64,000 nt of DNA from Patella vulgata (taxonomy: Eukaryota > Mollusca > Gastropoda > Patellidae). Location: positions 8,032,001 through 8,096,000 of the forward strand of contig NC_065887.2 of assembly GCF_932274485.2 (NCBI RefSeq), written 5' to 3'. Below the pieces are notes generated by a model, which worked only from the letters and a program-made list of their open reading frames with translations, searched no databases and was not told the origin of the DNA. The translations under genes were made by a program, and so were the position numbers. Position 1 is the stretch's first letter. The number at the start of each line of letters is the position of its first letter. This document shows, in pieces, positions 21,387 through 31,265 of the stretch.

Positions 21387-21847
21387 TTAAAGTAGCTAAG
21401 TCTCTAACTAAATATCATCCAAAATCTTCGACATTGAAAACACGAATTATTTGTCAATTTAAATCAACTTTGATGGTGTGGTCTTATTTTAAGAAAAAAT
21501 AAACATTTTACCATTGGTACACGAATCGTGTACCATTATGCGTTTCAGCGCCATTTGTAATAAGGGAATCAAAAAACGAGGCTAGGTATATTCCACATAT
21601 TCTTATCTGGAGAGCATTCGCAATAAATAGTAAAGGTGTAGACTGGAATAACCAGACACTAGATATTGCCATTCGATTAAGTCTTCTGGCGTATTTCGCC
21701 GAAAATAACTGATTAGGTATTACAGTGGAAACAGAAACGATTGAATGTAAATCAGTTTATATACATTCATATTACATTATTATATGGGTTGCTACCCGTT
21801 TGTGTCAATTTCTAGGTCCCAAATATTAGCGATTTAGCCCCTTTTAA
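21387..21847 (+). mobile_element. MITE-3 copy
   Basis: TTAAAGTAGCTAAGTCTCTA start, shared middle GTACACGAATCGTGTACCAT (itself palindromic), and end CCAAATATTAGCGATTTAGC up to TTAA. Confidence 0.85.
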
Positions 21848-22465
21848 TACAAATAGTTCACCGCGAAATGAATTATTGTCTTGTTTGTCTCTTTACAGAA
21901 GACATTAAAAAGAGGATAAAAAACACAATTAAACGAAATATGGAGAAATTACAAAGCACATGGAACGTGTTTTTAAATTTGTTATCCCTAAAATAAAATC
22001 CAGATCACGCGCGGATCAATCATTGGGTAACAGATGCATCATTGTAACATTCATGTCCAAACAATTCAAATTGTAACATTTTAAACAATGTCTGCCGTGC
22101 GAGAGAATCGAATCGGTCGTTAAAACATAACAATCACATGTTGACCGACATGCTGTTTTTAACAATGGTTGTTGAGTCGGGTTTAATTAAAAACAAATTG
22201 TCTCTACACGGGGTCAATGGTCGTCCCGATCCCCAGATTTTCCGACAAAAGACTGCGATTTAAAAGTGGTTCAGAGACGATTATAAATGGGCGACATTCC
22301 ACGGTGTGTTTTTAAGTCGCTGAAATTGATCAGAGATTAAGTCACGGACAATGGGTCGTTCTGATGATTGATTACAGCAGTTTTAACCTATGACATCATT
22401 TTACTCAATCTTCCAGGAAACATGAACTATGTCGGGTAAACAACTAAAGTGGGAGACGGGAATGT
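21848..22465. other. Low-repeat sequence
   Basis: No gene or repeat family recognised. Confidence 0.4.
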
Positions 22466-22801
22466 TTAAAGTAGCTAAGTCTCTAACTCAACATATTCAA
22501 AGTCTTTGACATTGAACATACGAAGTATTTGTCGATTTCTAGTAGCTAAGTCTTTAACTCTGTACCATCCAAATTCTTCGACATTTAAAACAGGAATTAT
22601 TTGTCAGTTTAAATCAACATTGACCTGTTGATCTTACCTGGAAAAGATGGGCCTCTGATATCTAATATTTAAGACAAAATAAACATTTTAACATTGGTAC
22701 ACGAATCGTGTACCATATTGCGTTTCACCTTCAGCGCTATTTGTAACACGGGACCCGAAGAAAGTGGTCAGACATATTCCACAAGTCATGTCAAACGGTT
22801 G
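22466..22801 (+). mobile_element. MITE-3 copy with duplicated head, right part missing
   Basis: The GTAGCTAAGTCTCTAACTC head occurs at 22470 and again as GTAGCTAAGTCTTTAACTC at 22542. The body follows to CATGTCAAACGG, where the R7 palindrome starts. Confidence 0.8.
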
Positions 22802-23020
22802 GAGAGCGCTAGATCGAAGACGGCCCTGCACATATGACGTCATGATGTGGATTGTGCGATAGGGTTAGGGTAAGGATTGCACTTCGCCCAGGGTTAGGGT
22901 TAGCGCTAGCCCTGTTTCCATCTCGAGACTTTGACGAAATCTGCAGGTCCTAACCCACAATCCACTTATGACGCCATATGTGCTAAAATGTGCAGGGCCG
23001 TCGCCGATCTAGCGTTCTCT
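22802..23020. mobile_element. R7 fold-back element
   Basis: The left arm GAGAGCGCTAGATCGAAGAC through CACAT is mirrored by the right arm ending CGATCTAGCGTTCTCT. Both include GCAGGGCCGTC or its complement. The centre has GGTTAGGGTTAGCGCTAGCC, also found at 55322-55370. Confidence 0.85.
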
Positions 23021-23140
23021 CACAGCTAAAGACCCCTACGCTGAAGCGAATTATTTAAATAAGTTGAACCATATGTTAGTCCCGAAATGACCTAGTTTGT
23101 CGAGTGGACGTTACCCCCCCCCCCCTTCTCTCTCTCTCTC
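23021..23140 (+). mobile_element. SINE-A 3' fragment
   Basis: CAGCTAAAGACCCCTACG, GAATTATTTAAATAAGTTG, then ACGTTACCCCCCCC and a TC-rich tail. Confidence 0.85.
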
Positions 23141-23149
23141 GTGTGCACG

Positions 23150-23345
23150 CCAACACGTCACAATCACGAGACCTTGGTTTTCGTCCTGTCCGAATGACTA
23201 GACATTGTTAATTGCCAGGCCCCCGTACTGAACGACTGATAAGGGGGAACCCGGGGTACTTTTTGGTAAACACAGGGATCGAACCCTTTACGTCCTGGAT
23301 AGTAAGCCAGCGCGTTAACCACTGAGCCACAAGTCACCATGGTCC
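23150..23345 (-). mobile_element. SINE-B-related 5' part
   Basis: Plus-strand reading has TTTTCGTCCTGTCCGAATGA, ACTGATAAGGGGGAACC, AGGGATCGAACCC (B box complement) and CGCGTTAACCACTGAGCCAC (A box complement). The 3' half is absent. Confidence 0.65.
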
Positions 23346-23559
23346 CGTACAGGGAACGGACAAACTTAGAATCGCCGTGAACATGGTATATGATAGCTAT
23401 ATTATAATTTACTAGAATATTGGCCTTCCATTTTACCCCTTATATTTGTGCCTCTCGGTAGAGAGTCTAGTCCTCTTAGAAATAACACATTTTTATCAAA
23501 AACACACACAACGTTCGCCCTGGCCAATAATGGATCTTTTCGTTTCTTTAATGTAATGA

Positions 23560-23873
23560 CACGGAGCTTAACGTCCTGCTCTTCTGCGCCGACTGGGATA
23601 ATGCACATGGGCATACGCCATATAGTATGATATGATGAGGGAAATTTTGCCCGGGCAGCGGCACTACAACCTACTCTTATATCGAATTTAAACTGCCATG
23701 GGATCTTTTATGTGCTCGCCAATGTGCATACGGGACCTCGGCGTTTCGTCTCATCGGAACGACTATATGGTGTCTCTTGCCAGTCCGGCTCTCCTGCACC
23801 ACCAACGCAGGGATCGAACAGGGGAACTCCATGTTAGCGAGCCGACGTCTTACTCACCGAGCCACCGTGTATC
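23560..23873 (-). mobile_element. SINE-B copy, near full length
   Basis: GAGCTTAACGTCCTGCTCTT, GGCATACGCCATATAGTATG, CGGGCAGCGGCACTACAACC, GGGATCGAACAGGGG and CTTACTCACCGAGCCACCGT in reverse SINE-B order. Confidence 0.9.
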
Positions 23874-24431
23874 ACGTTTCCTTTCTCAAATAGGTTAACT
23901 GAATTATTCGTCAAAATATTTACCCAGCGATTAAACTGGGCCTTTTATCTCTCGCTTTCAATTTAAAGGCTCTCCTCATATTTCTGTTGACACAGAAATC
24001 AGTGTTTGTGGGATGGAGAAAATGACCCGCCATTGACATTGTCCTATTGATGAAATATTTTATCAGAAAATAAATCGCAGTTAACCGAAGCGAATCCATG
24101 TTAACCAAACAAAATTAAAATATATAGTCGCCATAAACCGCCATTTTGATTCGAGGTGGTCATTGTTCTGTCGACTCAAGTTACAATAAATTCGACATTA
24201 AGATGTTCGTGTTAAGCGAGATGGTATTTCACAGTGACTATAATCTCGATTGATGTATAGATAATGTTAATTGTCCATCAATAGTATATTAAATTAACCC
24301 TTTAAGTTTTATGATTCGTGTTAAAATGTCTCTATAGTAATTGATGGTCAGGTATACATAATTATCTCATGTCTATAGGGTCACGTGTTTTTACACTACT
24401 CATATCAAATTTAAGTTGTTTATTGACGGAG
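23874..24431. other. Low-repeat sequence
   Basis: No gene recognised. CCGCCATTTTGATTC near 24138 is a YY1-like word on the minus strand, but the ORF behind it closes after nine codons. Confidence 0.4.
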
Positions 24432-24538
24432 AGAAATGAAATATGGGGTTTAACGTCTTACCTTTTTGCACCGACAAGGCTATAGAAAAGTTGGGCATAT
24501 GTCATACAGTGAGCTATGAGATACAGTTTTCCCAAATA
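24432..24538 (-). mobile_element. SINE-B 3' part
   Basis: GAAATATGGGGTTTAACGTC and GGGCATATGTCATACAGTG. It stops at the TTAA where MITE-1 begins, so the MITE probably inserted in it or replaced its 5' part. Confidence 0.75.
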
Positions 24539-24930
24539 TTAAACATACATTATGACGTCACATTAATAATGATGTCATAGTATTAAACATACATTATGCA
24601 AGAGCTAAATCTGTCTATTGCAGGTCTTTCTTTAGGCCTGAAATGTTATCTAAATTATTAATTAGACATTAATTAACTTATCCAGACCATAATCTAATCT
24701 AGATGGCATCGCTAGCCTGCGATCTTAAGTGGATTGTGATCCGATTTACTGCATAACTTTCCTTCTCGATTAAACGATTAAATAGATAATCGAGACTATG
24801 CTGTTTAACGTTCTCATAGTGGATCAATTCAAATGAAATTTTCAGCAAATTGCCTTTACGTTATCTAGTTTTTAACTATTATAGTGAGAACTGCCAACTC
24901 GTTATCGAATCTCCCATAATGTTTCTTTAA
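24539..24930 (-). mobile_element. MITE-1 copy with doubled head
   Basis: TTAAACATACATTATGACGT, then a TATGACGTCA / ATGTCATA palindrome, then a second TTAAACATACATTATGCAAG. The body runs to CCCATAATGTTTCTTTAA. The doubled head is shared with 56229. Confidence 0.85.
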
Positions 24931-25088
24931 GGATTCTTTTACGTTCGATCCTAATCATCCCCTTAAAAAATCCAAATCAACTGACATTTTTAAAAGTAGG
25001 CTTTAAACATATCTGTTCCTGTTACACTTTGGAACCGAAGATCAATCATAAACTTTTCAAGAGCACTAGGGACCTTGTTACAAACGTG

Positions 25089-25422
25089 CAGTGATTCTCA
25101 ATCTCTGTGTCGTGACAAACAGGTGTGCCGCGAGATCTTCCTAAGTGTGCCGCGAAATTTCGAACGGCACACTAAAAAAATCCGAAAAAACCACGTGAAC
25201 CTAATTGAATATTTACTAAATGTCCACTGATAAGTTCATAGTTTGAACCATTCTATATGTCTATAACTAGTCTCTGTCTACGGTTGTCTACCGTATAGGT
25301 CTTGCCATGTTTTTATTTTCCAAAATTCAAATATTTTTCATGCTTATTACGCCAGGTGTCCTGCTATTGTATCATGTGTTCCAAATTGTGCTGTTGTCAA
25401 AAAAAAAGGTTGAGAACCACTG
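25089..25422 (-). mobile_element. hAT-type non-autonomous element
   Basis: Termini CAGTGATTCTCAATCT and GGTTGAGAACCACTG are inverted repeats of the hAT kind. The interior has GTGCCGCGAGATCTTCCTAA. A degraded 8 bp target repeat (CAAACGTG/CTATAGTG) flanks it. Second copy at 60504. Confidence 0.85.
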
Positions 25423-25496
25423 CTATAGTGTTTGTGTGTGCTATAAATTTCCGTATTATTATTCACACCAACGAGTATTATGTACATTGTAGTATG

Positions 25497-25625
25497 GATG
25501 AAATGAAATGAACTAGGGTTTAACTTCCTACTCGTCTGTCCCACCCGGGCTATGGCCTTCCCTTAAAGATGCACTATGTAAGAGCTAAACCACACCACGC
25601 GTTTAACCATTCGGCCACCCAGACC
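25497..25625 (-). mobile_element. Fragments of SINE-B, MITE-1 and SINE-A
   Basis: 25497-25560 is SINE-B tail (ATGAAATGAACTAGGGTTTA). 25561-25590 is a MITE-1 end (TTAAAGATGCACTATGTAAG). 25590-25625 is a SINE-A head complement (CCATTCGGCCACCCAGACCC). Confidence 0.7.
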
Positions 25626-25799
25626 CTTGTTTTCAAATAAAAAATTAAAACCAAGTTAAATGGACAATAATGGACACTCATGTACATAAAATAAGATAGA
25701 TGCATACTTCTCTAAGTGTCAAAATGCCACAATTAATGGGTTTTTTTTTGTTTTCATTTATAATGCATAAAATGTGTAGTTTGTCTTGTGACTTATCAC

Positions 25800-25975
25800 C
25801 ACTTGTTGTCGGTAGTTTGTCTATTGGTCTATTTAATGTGTCGGTCCATATAATCTGTCTATCGGTCTGTATAATCTGTCGGTCTGTATTATGTATACTC
25901 TATCGGTCTATATCGATCGGTACAATCTGTCGGTCTGTATAATCAATCGGTCTGTATAATATGTCGCTGGTCCAT
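25800..25975 (+). repeat. ~17 bp degenerate minisatellite
   Basis: GTCGGTCTGTATAATCT-type words repeat with TCGGTC as the constant core. Confidence 0.8.
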
Positions 25976-26181
25976 TAAAGTAACACTGTGTTATTGGCGT
26001 GTTTCGCTAAAATATCAAATTCGCACGCTAAAATGTACTCAGATAAATTTTTTAACAATGAATTAAGAAAAGAAAATCAAAATGTTTAACATATCTTTGT
26101 AAATACTGAACCGGATTGAACTGGATATCCTATTAGAGATTCATCTTTCACAATATTGCAATGGATTCCTATTGCGCTAAG

Positions 26182-26690
26182 ATGGGGTTGGATGGCTGAA
26201 TGGGTAGCACGTGCGCGCTGTATCACTAAGTCTGTCATTGAGTCAACTGGCGTGGTTTCGAATCCCCGGTTGTACGTGACAAGAAGTAGGGTCGCCTGTC
26301 CAACCTCGTGGGTTTTCTCCGGGTCCCCCGGTTTCCTCCAACTGCTAAAGACCCCTACACGCAAGCTAACTACATGCATTGGTTGTTCAAATACCTCAGA
26401 AACGTGTGGTGCGAATCAATGTTTTTTTAGTAAGTGTAACTTTGATGATGAATGGTCTTAAACAAAAGGAAAAATCGAATTGCTTCAATTTGATAGATTT
26501 AAAATGGGTGACAACTCTGAAGTGTGGTGTTTTGAAAACTCGGTCCCGTGCAGTTTATTTCGAGTAGCGTTTCCTCTCAGTACTAAAGATCCCTAGCGAA
26601 TTATTGAAATAGAATTAAACCATATGTTACTCCCGAAATGATTTAATTTCTGTCGAGTGGACGTTAAATCTCTCTCTCTCTCTCAGGAGA
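26182..26690 (+). mobile_element. SINE-A copy split by ~190 bp
   Basis: 26182-26372 has head and core (GGATGGCTGAATGGGTAGC, GTGGTTTCGAATCCCC, GACCCCTACACGCAAGC). 26565-26690 has a 3' part (CAGTACTAAAGATCCC to GACGTTAAATCTCTC). The intervening sequence is unrecognised. They may be two truncated copies. Confidence 0.75.
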
Positions 26691-27834
26691 ATAAATCCGC
26701 GACTGTAAACATCCTTCATAGATTTGTTTATAGCTGAAATCAAAGAGTTACAGAGTATTAGATAAACATAGGATACTAAACCCTTGTCAGTCTTAAACAT
26801 CTTTACGTGTTTTTAATGTCCCGTTTTATCCGAGAATGTAATACGAACCGTATCCATTTCTAATTCAGCCATTGTTGACTATTATACACGTACTTCATTG
26901 AACATTGTGTGTAAATCTTTTTTATGGGTACTTAAAACGGTAGCGGACCGGGACAGTGACGCCCACCCCCAAAACAGCCCTTACCCATTTAGATAAAGAT
27001 CCTATCAGTAGCCTATATGAGTCACTCTAGTAGTCAGCAAATTCCAAAAGATTATTCTCAGCCCTCGCTTGGACTCGAACCCGAAACATTTTAGTCGAAA
27101 GTTTTTTTTTATAGTGCCCAACAACTCGATTTCCGCGGCTCCCTTTTATGAAAACATCCGATCATTAGCGGATCCAGTACCGGGTCGAGATTAGTGGGAC
27201 ACGGGCATCGGGCTCACCATAGCTCCCACATCGGGGGAAGCACAACAAATGCCCGACGCGTCAAATGCAGCTTAACTCCGATTGGCCTTGATAGGAGAAT
27301 TGTGAATTAAAGTTTTAACGTGAATATGATCGTCTCGAATTCCGTGTTCTCACGAAAGAAATTGATTGATTTCCGCCAAGTAACGTTCAGATGATGATTT
27401 TTCTATTTATCAGTAAGGAACGGGTTGGTAAGGCCACATGTTATTGGACCAAGTAATGAAGGGAGGTAACTCGATATAAGAACGCATGGCCCTATGGATG
27501 TAGACCACCATTAATTTGTGTCGCCAAAATACAGAATTTTGTCTATATTCTATCAGCTTCGTTTTATCAAAGTACTTTTATTCCCATATTTGCAAGTTTA
27601 GTTACCGAAAACACACACACTTCAGTTTTTGGGCAACAAGGATAGCAATTGTTTGTAATAAACTGCATGTCAACTTCGAACTATCAGAGACACTTTGTCC
27701 AGCAGGATACCAGTCAAAGTCAAAAATTCAGCAAAATTCTTCCATTTAATAGTTTTTTATTTCCTAAACTTGCTAAAACTTGCGAAAGGACACTCAAACA
27801 TGCTGATTTATTGATTTATAGTAAAATAATTTCT
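26691..27834. other. Low-repeat sequence with one tRNA-like SINE candidate
   Basis: On the minus strand, 27150-26935 contains GGAGCCGCGGAAATCGAG and the exact Pol III B box GGTTCGAGTCC (27071-27081). This could be a further tRNA-headed SINE. It is not a plausible tRNA gene because no cloverleaf stems were found. Confidence 0.4.
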
Positions 27835-28310
27835 ACCATAATTATATAATTAACTTACAACAATTCTACTATAATTATAAACCTATAATTATAAAATTAA
27901 CTTGTAGTATTTCCACCATAAATAAAATATTAACTTAAAAACATTTCTACCATAAATATAAAAGTAACTTTTAACATTTCTACCATAAATATAATATTAA
28001 CTTAACACATTTCTTCTATAATTAGAATATTAACTTAAAGCATCTCTCCCATAATTAAAAATATTAACTTAACACATTTCTTCTGTAATTAGAATATTAA
28101 CTCAAAGCATTTCTCCCATAATTAAAAATATTAACTTAACACATTTCTACTATAATTAGAATATTAACTTAAAAACATATGTACCATAAAAGAATATTAA
28201 CTTAAAACATTTCTACTGTTATTAAAATATTAACTTAAAACATTTCTTCTATAATTAGAATATTAACTTAAAGCATTTCTCCCATAATTAAAATATTAAC
28301 TTAGTACATA
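27835..28310 (+). repeat. ~35 bp AT-rich minisatellite, about thirteen units
   Basis: AATATTAACTTAAAACATTT plus CTACCATAATTA-type units with frequent internal variation. Confidence 0.9.
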
Positions 28311-28616
28311 ACATTTCCATTATACATGTAACATGTAATAGCATCTAACATTTCAATTATAACCAGCATATATCTTTTACATCATAATTAGCATATAACA
28401 TTTATGTGGCATTTAGCATCATTCCCTTCATAATCAGATTCCAGCAGTTTTGTAAACAGTTCTTGGTCATTTTACAACCAAGACACAAGTTCCTCTAAGT
28501 TCAGATGTTAATTTCCAGACTGGAATAGAAATAAAAAATATAGGATTAAAAAGATAACAAGGGGTAAAATGCATCTCATAGATTAGTGAAAATATGTGAA
28601 TAAATATGTACAAGAT

Positions 28617-29200
28617 AGACGGAGCCACTGTTGCTAAGTGAGTAAGCCGTCGGCTTACTAACCTGGAGGTCCGATGTTCGATCCCGGTGGCTAAGTGGGT
28701 AAGACGCTGGCTCGCTAGCCTGGAGGTCGGGTGTTGGATCCTTGCATTGGCCGAGAAAGTATATCCAGATTTTGTGGCATGGTTCCCCCTTGTCAGTGAT
28801 GCAGGACGGAGGGCTTGACAAGGACAGCTGTCTAGTCATTCTGGTGAGACAAAAAAACGAGGTCCCATGTACACATTGGTGTGCACGTAAAAGATCACTT
28901 GACAGTTGGAATTCGAGTAGGCTGTAGTGCCGCTGTCCGGGCCAAATTTCCCTCATAGCACTCTGTATGGCGTATGCCTGTCTTCATTAGCCCAGTTTGC
29001 AGCAAAACAGTAGGACGTTAAACTCCATTTCATTTCAATCCCGGTGCTGGCCTGGGAAAGTTTCAGAGGGCCTGGCAAGTTACAATGTATAGTCGTTCGG
29101 ATGGGATGTAAAAGAACCCTTGGCAGGTGGAATTTGATATAAAAATAGGCAAAAGCACTGCTGTCCAGGCCAAATTGCCCTTCTGCAGTTTTTGAGCACA
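28617..29200 (+). mobile_element. Outer SINE-B interrupted by another SINE-B
   Basis: Head GGAGCCACTGTTGCTAAGTG to GTTCGATCCCGGTG (28617-28689), then the inner copy, then the outer copy resumes TTCAATCCCGGTGCTGGCC and runs to GGCCAAATTGCCC (29034-29200). Confidence 0.85.
28690..29033 (+). mobile_element. Inner SINE-B inserted at the B box of the outer SINE-B
   Basis: Runs from GCTAAGTGGGTAAGACGC to TTAAACTCCATTTCA. Flanked by TTCGATCCCGGTG (28677-28689) and TTCAATCCCGGTG (29034-29046), a 13 bp target-site duplication with one mismatch. Confidence 0.85.
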
Positions 29201-29404
29201 TGCACTTCCTCAATTTAGCAAGAGCATTGTCGCCGCTGCAATACATTGTATACGTCCACATTCCTGCTTTAATTGATATCGTACTTTATAAAATGAAGAG
29301 AATAAAATAAAAAAAGGTCTGCAATGACTGTGATATGACAAGAGGCAAAGAAGGCTAAGTGTTGGGTTTGTTTTGCCAAATTTACAGACTAAATATTAAC
29401 AAAC

Positions 29405-29830
29405 AGGTGGATGTGACATAAGAAATACATATGCCAAGTTCCGAGACGATCCACTAAGAATTGCAGTCTGTAGACAACACACAGTTTTCAAGACCATCCA
29501 TTAAAGAATTGTTGTCTACATATATAGGTGGCAAACAGACATATAAAAATTGTGCTTCGCTTTGCCCCTGTGGGTCGGACACTAAAAACTACAGGGATCA
29601 TACTTAGGATAAAAGGAATAAGTGTGCAATGATTCAAGGCGATCCGTTAAGAATTGCAGGCTGTAGGTAACAGACACATGTAAAAAAATGGGGGCGTGGC
29701 AGTGTCCCTGGGGATCGGCCATGCACCAAAAACAATAGATATCATCCTTAGGGTATAAGTAATACGTATGCAAAGTTTCAAGACGACGCGTTAAGAATTG
29801 CACAGACACCCCCAAACACAACCCCCGTAG
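29405..29830 (+). repeat. ~150 bp direct repeats, three decayed units
   Basis: CAAGTTCCGAGACGATCCAC, TGATTCAAGGCGATCCGTTA and AAGTTTCAAGACGACGCGTT each precede AGAATTGCA. Two units also share CAGGGATCATACTTAGG-like ends. It looks like the core of a Helitron-like or pearl-like element with no ends recognised. Confidence 0.6.
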
Positions 29831-29974
29831 ACAGGGGTGCCGGCATTATGAATGTGGACGTATGAAAAAGAATCATTAATTTGCTCCCATTCATACTACA
29901 GATTAAACTGCATTAAAACATATCTATATCTAAAAGAAATTGGAATGTTGAAGTATGCCTGGACAGTAAGGTTT

Positions 29975-30065
29975 CTGCTTGAATTCCAACAGTAAAGGAT
30001 TCTATCATGTGTACATGCATGGACAATGTACTTCTTTTCGTACCATGCGAACAACTAGACACATT
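29975..30065 (-). mobile_element. Very old SINE-B fragment
   Basis: GAATTCCAACAGTAAAGGAT, CATGTGTACATGCATGG and CTTTTCGTACCATGCGAAC are eroded SINE-B words. Confidence 0.5.
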
Positions 30066-30151
30066 TTCTGTAATCATCTGGTGTGTATTAAATTATAGGA
30101 ATCGTACGGACTGGAGTTTGTTTGGTAAAATTTGTAGTACATTACTTTGAA

Positions 30152-30668
30152 GAGAGAGTGAGAAATGGGGTTTAACATCCATTTGCATAAACTAGGTCAT
30201 TTCGGGTCTAACAAATGGTTCAATTTTATTTCAATAATTCGCTTGCGCATATGGGTCTTTACTTTAGCAGTGGGAGGAAACCGGAGGACCCGGGGAAAAC
30301 CCACAAGGATGGACAGGCGACCCTACTCCTTGTCATGTAAAACCCAGGGGTGGATCCAGGATTTTCAGAAGCGGGGGGTCATGTTCCCCCCACTTGGGAG
30401 TGTGAAGCCCGGCCTTCAGTGGGCAGACTGACGGGCAATCAACCAAGTCACCAACCGGCTCGTTTCGGAGTAAATTACGACGGGGATCACTACCATTTTT
30501 AAGTATTTTTGTTCTTCTTTTCCGCAGGTATATATGGGGAAAACAATTGCCATCGCAAAAAATAGGTGTGTGTGGGGGGGGGGGGAGACTGGATCCGCGC
30601 TTGAATCTGGGGGATCGAAACCACGGCAGTTGACTCAATGACGCTAACCATTCGGCCATCCAATCACC
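30152..30668 (-). mobile_element. SINE-A copy interrupted by a hAT-like insertion
   Basis: GAGAGAGTGAGAAATGGGG through GTCATGTAAAACC (30152-30344), then the insertion, then GGGGGATCGAAACCACGGC through GGCCATCCAATCACCC (30603-30668). The two parts join to one ordinary SINE-A order. Confidence 0.85.
30345..30602. mobile_element. hAT-like non-autonomous element inside SINE-A
   Basis: Starts CAGGGGTGGATCCAGGATTT and ends ACTGGATCCGCGC, giving inverted GGATCCAG ends. Target duplication too eroded to define. Related ends occur at 33927 and 36478. Confidence 0.7.
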
Positions 30669-30735
30669 CACAGTACTTGAAATGCATAAAGTTCCAATCT
30701 AAAATATTGATTGTAATAAGAACCATTTTTATGTT

Positions 30736-30741
30736 TTTATT
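30736..30741 (-). terminator. Candidate polyadenylation signal of the TRIM-type gene
   Basis: AATAAA on the minus strand about 240 bases beyond the shifted-frame stop at 30978. Cleavage would fall near 30715-30725. No transcript evidence. Confidence 0.45.
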
Positions 30742-30977
30742 TTCATGTCGGAAATGAAACATTTCTCATTGAAAGCATAAAAGATCAAGTAAAACTGTTG
30801 ACCTACCTATTAGTCTTCCTGTTAAGAAGTATGAAGTGAAATCAGCCACACATCCAAATAAACTAGTACTTAAACCCCTTCGTTCTCGATACAAAAGGGG
30901 TTTGTTCCCCCACTAAAAATGTCACTGCGGAAAAGTGTCCGTTATAGTTACATCTTGGACAACAAAGTTAGGAGGAC

Positions 30978-31265
30978 TCAGCTAGCCTCTTCTTCAGTTC
31001 CATTAGAAATATTTTTATCCAAAAGTATCGGGCTACATGGGGCAGGAGTCGGTTGAACAATGCTTTGAAAACCTTCATCATTTTGGTCATCTGACGAGGT
31101 TGTTCGTGGCCTTTTACTCTTCATTCCACTGCAGCTATCACTTCCTTCGACAAATCCAAAGAGTTCTCGTAAAGCATCTTCTTTGATTTCACTGGTTGAG
31201 AAATTTGACAGTGGTAAATCTGGCAGATAGCTACTACGTCTCTTATCATTTCTTTCTTTTGAACT
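30978..31265 (-). CDS. C-terminal part of the TRIM-type protein, in the -1 frame
   Basis: On the minus strand this second frame is open for 95 codons, overlapping the 3' end of the main frame by about 142 bases. It reads SSYLPDLPLSNFSTSEIKED, then ALRELFGFVEGSDSCSGMKS, a basic KSKRPRTTSS patch, DDQNDEGFQ, and ends NISNGTEEEAS. This is far more protein-like than the main-frame ending (CQISQPVKSKKMLYENS), and it is colinear with the coding direction. I infer that the native protein passes from the main frame to this one somewhere after Val245, giving about 339 residues. The cause may be a single-base indel in the A-rich CAAAAGAAAGAAATG stretch, a sequencing error, an unannotated small intron, or less likely programmed shifting; no canonical slippery heptamer is visible. 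Confidence 0.6.
   Translation of the reverse strand, partial: SSKERNDKRRSSYLPDLPLSNFSTSEIKEDALRELFGFVEGSDSCSGMKSKRPRTTSSDDQNDEGFQSIVQPTPAPCSPILLDKNISNGTEEEAS

Noticed and set aside
27071-27081. tRNA gene on the minus strand
   Set aside because: B box present, but no paired acceptor or anticodon stems could be folded by eye; read as a SINE head instead.
31240-31265. Programmed -1 frameshift signal in the TRIM-type gene
   Set aside because: The frame change is supported, but no X-XXY-YYZ heptamer or clear downstream stem was found; indel or sequencing error is simpler.
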